A stretch of 22,671 bases of DNA. Origin: Chara braunii (taxonomy: Eukaryota > Streptophyta > Charophyceae > Charales > Characeae). Every line of letters begins with the position of its first letter. Within the stretch, counting starts at the first letter, position 1. Location of the stretch: assembly GCA_003427395.1 (NCBI GenBank), contig BFEA01000177.1:994511-1017181 (forward strand), in the 5' to 3' direction. The notes under the pieces were generated by a model. It did not search any database. It was not told the origin of the DNA and saw nothing but the letters and a program-made list of their open reading frames with translations. The position numbers were made by a program, and so were the translations under genes. Of this stretch, positions 17,991 to 22,671 are shown piece by piece.

Positions 17991-18091
17991 ATTTGGACCA
18001 TTTCTCGAGTTTTGCGTGTCATCCTTGCGCAGGGGCCATGCTAATCTTCCTTCTCTGTATCGTTCCAATTTTAACGGATATCCCGAAGGAC
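17991..18091 (-). pseudogene. U6 snRNA retropseudogene
   Basis: Read on the minus strand, the sequence follows spliceosomal U6 end to end: a 5' hairpin GTCCTTCGGGA, then AAAATTGGAACGATACAGAGA, GATTAGCATGGCCCCTGCGC, AAGGATGACACGC and TCGAGAAATGGTCC. Three things argue against a working gene. Four extra bases follow the ACAGAGA box (about 18046-18054). The end lacks the pol III T-run and runs into AAATAAATAAATATG. No TATA or USE-like element is evident upstream. Near-matching 13-bp flanks (17961-17973 and 18093-18105, 11 of 13 identical) look like a target duplication, as expected after LINE-driven retroposition. Confidence 0.88.
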
Positions 18092-18207
18092 ACGTCTATC
18101 TTTTTGAGCATTCGGTCATTGTAGCTCATGTCTTTTTTCGAATTTCGTGAGCGATGCAGCGATCCCCTCAGTTCATCACCCTGCCACGATCAGTCCGGAC
18201 TGAAAGA

Positions 18208-18275
18208 ACGAGCTCGTCTCTGAGCCAGTGATAACGGATAATCTAATAAAGGAGCTCGTTCCTGAACCAGTGAAA
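18208..18275. repeat. Short direct repeat (GAGCTCGT...CCAGTGA)
   Basis: GAGCTCGTCTCTGAGCCAGTGA (18208 region) recurs as GAGCTCGTTCCTGAACCAGTGA about 44 bases downstream. Its meaning is not known. Confidence 0.7.
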
Positions 18276-18449
18276 GAGGATCCGGATAAAAGAGAAGGGG
18301 AGGGGGGGGGAGAGGGAGGAGGGGGAGACACTGTCACATTGTTGCAGGCTATTGAAACGAGCCAGAGTTAAAAGAGTGTCTACTCTTTTGAGCTCAATAC
18401 CATGCCAGCCGACTTGCGCTCGGGGAGTACTATGTTTCTGTCTCCTCTC

Positions 18450-18454
<5 letters not shown>

Positions 18455-18524
<70 letters not shown>

Positions 18525-18536
18525 CCCCCCCCCCCC
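18455..18536. repeat. (CT)n then poly(C)
   Basis: A CT tract to about 18522 followed by C(15). Reading frames through it encode S/L, E/R or P repeats only. Confidence 0.97.
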
Positions 18537-18712
18537 TTTCTCCTTCGTCTGCTTCTTGCGCAATGCCAGTTTTGATGCATCTTGCGCAAAGTGAGTTTTA
18601 ATGAATGGTTGTTCAACGTGTTCCCCCACAATCATGAACGCTTATCCTTTACATCTCGCGTTAGCTCTTTGACTGTGTTGCCCTTGAAATCCCGAAACCA
18701 GGCGCTTAAATT

Positions 18713-18847
<135 letters not shown>

Positions 18848-19116
18848 CTTTTCTTTCTTTCCCCTTCCTCCGCCGAGGATGGTTAGTTCATCAATCTAGG
18901 CTTCGCAGCTCGGATTTTGTGTTGGAGGGAGCTCAGGAAGGTCACCCTCTTCAAACGAGGCTCGATAAGGTGCTCAAGAGTCCACGGTCTTTGGCGAGCA
19001 GGGAAAGTTGAAGATCCAGGAGCTGCAATCAGGCAGTTCTCTAGGTGCCGGGGTTGGCCTCTCTGTTCCGCTTTCGCTTTTGTTCCTTTATTGGCAAACA
19101 GTACGCTTACGAAGTC

Positions 19117-21235
19117 ATGGAGACCCTTAAGTCGACTGCGCGGCTGCTGGTTGTCCTGAAGAAGCTGACCAGGAAGAGACTCAGCCAATCACAGTGGCTA
19201 TGGATGATCCTCGCGGCTGTCTTCTGGACCCTGCTGTTCGAGCAGAGCATTCTGAAAGGAGGAGCTCTCGCCACGCGCTACACTTTCCGGAAATTCAAAG
19301 GGCTGCAGAAGTTCTCCGAGAGCTGGACACGTGGCACCATCCACGAGCGCCGTACGCGGTACTTTGCTCCATGCGCCCAATGGATTGTGGACATCGTGCT
19401 TGCGCTTGCGCTGGCCACGTGCATCGATATGCTTTTGATGACGTTTGCCGCTTTCTGCCTGCAGCTGTCGGGATGGAAAGAGGCAATGCCTCTCTCCAGA
19501 GACTCCCAGACGAGGGGAGAAGAGATGAGGACGCCCGTCTCCTTCCCGCCTTGTTCGGAAGGAGCCGACCTTGGGGGAAGAGAAGGCTGTCATGGGGGGG
19601 ATCATGGGGATGGTGTGGATGACGGGGGGACGGGAGGAAGCGGACAGGATGGTCACGATCCGAAGGTACAGCGGCAGCTATCATGGGAGAAGAAGCGATG
19701 GTTTCCGAAAGTGCTGGTGCAGATCGCCATGTACAATGAGCGGGAATGCTACCAGCTGTCCATCGGAGCTTGTGCGCGACTGGATTGGCCGCGCGATCGG
19801 CTGCTCGTCCAGGTGCTGGACGATTTGCGACGAGGAGAAGATGAAATCTCTAGTGGACGACGAGGTAGAGCGATGGGTGAAGGAGGGTGTCGAATTGGTC
19901 GTGAATAGGCGCACAGACAGAAGCGGCTTCAATGGGGGGAACCTGAAGAGCGGGTTCGAGGCGCCTTACGCGAACGAGTACGAGTTCATTGCCGTGTTCG
20001 ACGCTGATTTCCAACCCGAACCGGACTTCCTGGCACGGACTATTCCGTTTTTCCGCGACGATCCCAAGGTGGCGTTGGTTCAGGCTCGGTGGGAGTTCAA
20101 CAACTCCTACCAGAACATTTTGACTCGGACGCAGCTGATCGACATGTCCTACCACTTCGCAGTCGAGCAGCAGGTTCAGGCAGCGACGGGGCTTTTCTTC
20201 CAATTCAACGGCACGGCGGGCGTGTGGAGAAGGTCAGCCATCGTCGACGCAGGGGGGNGGTTGACTCGCACCACAGTGGAGGACATGGACTTGTCCTTCC
20301 GAGCATTCTTGCGCGGGTGGAGGTTCAAGTACCTAGACCAGGTGCGCGTAGTGTCGGAGAACCCATCGAGCGTCCGTGCGTACTCTCGCCAGCAGCACCG
20401 CTGGTCTGCCGGACCTGCACGCTTGCTAGTCCTGGTCTTCGCGGATATCCTCCGCTGCAAGCATCTGTCCTTCTCCAACAAGTTTCACATGCTGGTGATG
20501 TTCATATTCTTCCGAAAGATTGTTGCTTCCATCGTCGGAGCTGCGCTGGCTTTCCTCGTACCCCTGCTCTTCGTACTGATCCCTGAGCTTACCCTTCCTC
20601 TGCCCATCGCTCTCGTCGCCATCAGTCTCGGGGCAGGCGTTGCTCGGATACTGTCTGGGCGTCAGGAATCGCTTCTTGCGTGTCTTCCCNTCGTGGCTCC
20701 TTACATTTGGGTCGCGAGTTCCGTCTCTGTGACGAAAGCAATTGGCTGCGTGCAGGGACTGTTGGACCGACCCGAGGCTAGCGAATGGGTTGTGACGGAG
20801 AAGACGGGAGGGGGAGGGGGGCAGGGAGAGTGTGAGGATGATGAAGAAGACGGCGAAGAAGCAGGAGGAAGAGAAGTAGGAAGAAACGCAAGACAAGGAG
20901 GAGAAGAAGAAGGTGAAACGGACTCTTTGCTTTCTGCTCACATATACGGTTTGAAAATTCTCCCTGTACAGAGTTCCTCAGGTGCGGGAGACATCGAACT
21001 CGGCCGGACTGAGAAAGCGACGGTGGGAGCACACCTTCCTCCGCCGTTGGGTGCAGAATACCTTCCGCCGAAGAAGAATAAAAGGACCATTTTGAGAGCC
21101 CATTTATGTCTTGCGGCCTTGCTTGTGTTGTACTCCTTTCCTGCGTTCCTGTCCGCGCGTACGCTCTTTTTCTACATGCTCTTCCAGGGCCTAGTCACGC
21201 TAACCTTTGCATGCAGCTTTATTGGAGACGACTGA
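19117..21235 (+). CDS. Cellulose synthase-like protein, CSLA/CSLC type (GT2), one frame break
   Basis: A family-2 processive glycosyltransferase. CSLC makes the beta-1,4-glucan backbone of xyloglucan and CSLA makes mannans, both in the Golgi. Start: the first ATG in frame (19117), with G at +4; an in-frame TAG lies at 19042. Order in about 706 residues: membrane segment 27-46; R-T-R-Y-F-A-P and a second segment 86-118; a Gly/Asp-rich linker; [16 protein letters not shown] (235-236); F-D-A-D-F-Q-P (D296, D298); [15 protein letters not shown] (D390); Q-Q-H-R-W (426-430); further membrane segments; E-W-V-V-T-E-K; an acidic low-complexity stretch; and a C-terminal L-F-Q-G-L membrane end. Break: after D-D only four bases (19825-19828) stand where six are needed for the family's S-T, so two bases are missing. 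N at 20258 is probably T (Trp); a second N is at 20690. No intron. The family is certain; CSLA versus CSLC is not. Confidence 0.9.
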
Positions 21236-21261
21236 GATTATATTATGAGACGACAGTAGTT

Positions 21262-21410
21262 ACGATATATATATATCGTCAAATAGAACTGCCCGGTAAA
21301 CCGTAGGCAGAGAGGGAGAAGAGGACAACAAATGAGGGGCTGTGACAAACTGTTTCGTCGGAGTTTCACCGACTCATCAGGATATATATATATATAATGA
21401 AACAGAACTG
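21262..21410 (-). repeat. Two diverged units, 119 bp apart, with AT hairpins
   Basis: On the minus strand CAGTTCTGTTTCATTATATA (21391-21410) and CAGTTCTATTTGACGATATA (21272-21291) begin two units with the same layout: GGTC/CGG-GCAGTTCT, then an AT-repeat hairpin. The second has a good hairpin, ACGATAT/ATATCGT. The first unit continues into the hammerhead-like core; the second has lost it. Confidence 0.7.
21350..21405 (-). ncRNA. Hammerhead-ribozyme-like motif
   Basis: On the minus strand CTGATGA (21374-21380) is followed directly by a 5-bp stem II, GTCGG with CCGAC, closed by a 7-base loop, and then GAAA (21353-21356). This is the conserved hammerhead core with the usual G10.1-C11.1 pair. 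CTGT (21402-21405) before the AT-rich stretch pairs with ACAG after the core, giving a 4-bp helix III in a type III arrangement. Helix I would be the AT-repeat hairpin and its base pairs poorly. The predicted cleavage triplet would be GUU rather than GUC. The core is seen; activity is not established. Confidence 0.65.
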
Positions 21411-21432
21411 CTTGGTCGAGAAACGAATGAAT

Positions 21433-21863
21433 GGCTCGTTCCACACCACTTGAACTCAAGGGTTGAAGGAAAACTCTTCGTTTGACCCTGCCCTAACTTG
21501 GCCGCAGAGTTGTTTCTACTTTCCGGCTCTCTAGTGCCAGCCCTCGAAACTCTATGTGCATGTGCAGCCCGGGCAAATTTGCACTTCAGCTCAAGCCTCA
21601 AGGTACCTCTCCAGGGAGCCTTGACTTCAAGTGCCAGCGGATACTGCCAGCACTCCAAGTGGGGCTTTTTTTCTTTTTCTTTTTTTCCAGCAGGCCATCC
21701 TCGTCAGGAATTGGTCAAGCCGTGGAGTTTGGTTTCAAGTGTGGGTTTCCTCAAGTGTAGATGGAACCATAAATCGAGTTTAACTTAGTGTAAATTAATC
21801 ACAATATCTCATTTAGTGTGCACTTGAAACTCAAGTATTTTCAAGTGGTGTAGAACGAGGCCC
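21433..21863. mobile_element. TIR element with repeated TCAAGT subterminal motifs (about 431 bp)
   Basis: The left GGCTCGTTCCACACCACTTG (21433-21452) matches the inverse of the right end, whose reverse complement reads GGGCCTCGTTCTACACCACT. Several TCAAGT/ACTTGA words sit near both ends and inside. The GGGCCTCG terminus and CACACCACT word relate it to the 3731-5333 element. No coding capacity. It lies about 200 bases after the CSL stop codon. Confidence 0.72.
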
Positions 21864-22320
21864 GCAGAAGCTGCCAGGAAACATCCTTTGCTACGAAAAG
21901 TAGCATTCTAACCACCCTCCGCGGGAAGAAGCACCCACATTCGTTTCCGTTCGGAGGGTGTTGTGGAGAGCGGCTAGGTAGCAAGGCCCTGCACTATAAT
22001 AACAGGTTCGCGTATGCTTCAATCAAGGCTGGGGAGGGAGGTGAGGACCTGCTTAGCCCTGATGCCTATGACCACTGTCGGTGAGGTCACCTTTCCATGT
22101 GATGACCCTGTGTGGTTAAAACGATAAGGTAGGACCTTGGGAGTACTAGGGATGCACCCGGGACAGTTATGTACTTAGTCTAATGATGAGTAAGGGTACG
22201 AGGGAGTCTCATAGGGGGCCTGTATAGAAAATCATCTGGATGATCAAATGGCCAACTGCTGAAGGGACTGTCATATATGCCTGGTGGCTAGCCTCAATAA
22301 CCACCTGCACCTGGAAAGAA
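21864..22320. other. No gene recognised
   Basis: Mixed sequence with a GGTGAGGTCACC palindrome (22080-22091). No coding frame, RNA gene or transposon structure could be supported. Confidence 0.5.
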
Positions 22321-22349
22321 GGGGGGAAAAAAAAGAAAAAAAAGGGGAT

Positions 22350-22570
22350 AATGTGTGAAATACGCCTATAAGTTGAGATACATGCCAAAATGCCCTTAAA
22401 AGATGTGGTTCAGCGGAATACCCCTCTAACATTAAAAACTTTTTGCGAAATGCCCCTGGTGTCAGTTGGACCTGCCATCTTTGTAAAATACCCGTACCCG
22501 GTACTGTCCATCTTTGCAAAATGTCCCCGTACTTGCCAACTTATGTATTTTGGGTTTACCCCTGGTGGTC
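22350..22570. repeat. Degenerate phased repeat, about 30-37 bp spacing
   Basis: A word of the type G-N-RAAATRCCCCT recurs six times: GTGAAATACGCC (about 22354), CCAAAATGCCCT (22384), GCGGAATACCCCT (22413), GCGAAATGCCCCT (22445), GTAAAATACCCG (22483) and GCAAAATGTCCCC (22515). GATGG...CATCTTT-like segments lie between the later units. The function is unknown. Confidence 0.65.
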
Positions 22571-22598
22571 CAGGTCACCTTTGCGTTTTGCGCTCTCG

Positions 22599-22600
<2 letters not shown>

Positions 22601-22671
<71 letters not shown>
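22601..22671. repeat. (GA)n microsatellite at window end
   Basis: GA dinucleotides to the last base, so the window stops inside the tract. Confidence 0.97.

Noticed and set aside
19571-19828. Independent start of the CSL protein at 19571 in the second frame
   Set aside because: Up to 19828 that frame has no family similarity, while the other frame carries the N-terminal membrane segments and the Y-N-E and V-L-D-D motifs. The two frames are one gene joined at 19825-19828.
19813-19834. A 22-bp intron (GTG...GAG) explaining the CSL frame change
   Set aside because: Far too short for a spliceosomal intron, and it would remove the essential V-L-D-D motif.
22100-22150. 5S rRNA fragment (GGGAGTACTAGGGATG)
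   Set aside because: Only a short resemblance to the 3' part of 5S; the rest of the molecule is absent.

Overview
The window reads as repeat-dense nuclear DNA from a streptophyte, most likely a charophycean green alga of the Chara type. Three things point there: a cellulose-synthase-like gene of the plant CSLA/CSLC group, a plant-like U6 snRNA copy, and a background of LINE fragments, foldback DNA elements and long GA/CT tracts. The species is an inference. The window begins and ends inside GA microsatellites and has one 825-base assembly gap (11083-11907).

Layout. 1-796: unassigned, with two direct copies of a transposon-terminus-like motif. 797-3658: two plus-strand LINE 3' ends. The second is interrupted by a tail-only retroinsertion, a 29-bp tandem duplication and a 306-bp palindromic element. 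3731-5333: a large foldback TIR element with two further TIR elements nested inside it, each flanked by GAA duplications. 5337-8421: a possible LINE ORF1 scrap and two minus-strand LINE ORF2 remnants. 8422-8787: a 366-bp palindrome whose arms look partly coding. 8788-11082: short repeats, a poly(A)-tailed element with a 51-bp duplication, a small TIR element and tail-only retroinsertions. 11908-18850: no convincing protein gene, but two MITE copies in opposite orientation, inverted and tandem repeats, a tRNA-like segment and a retroposed U6 pseudogene.

The only substantial cellular gene is at 19117-21235 (+). It is a single-exon GT2 glycosyltransferase of the CSLA/CSLC family, about 706 residues, complete from start to C-terminal membrane segments except for one 2-base frame break in the DDSTD motif. 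It would make a beta-glucan or mannan backbone in the Golgi. Just downstream, on the opposite strand, lies a hammerhead-ribozyme-like core inside a 119-bp two-unit repeat, followed by another TIR element.

The recurrent theme is LINE activity: four LINE remnants of related type, at least five tail-only insertions with direct flanking repeats, and a retroposed U6. A second theme is a family of foldback DNA elements with related GGG(C/T)CT-type termini that insert into each other.
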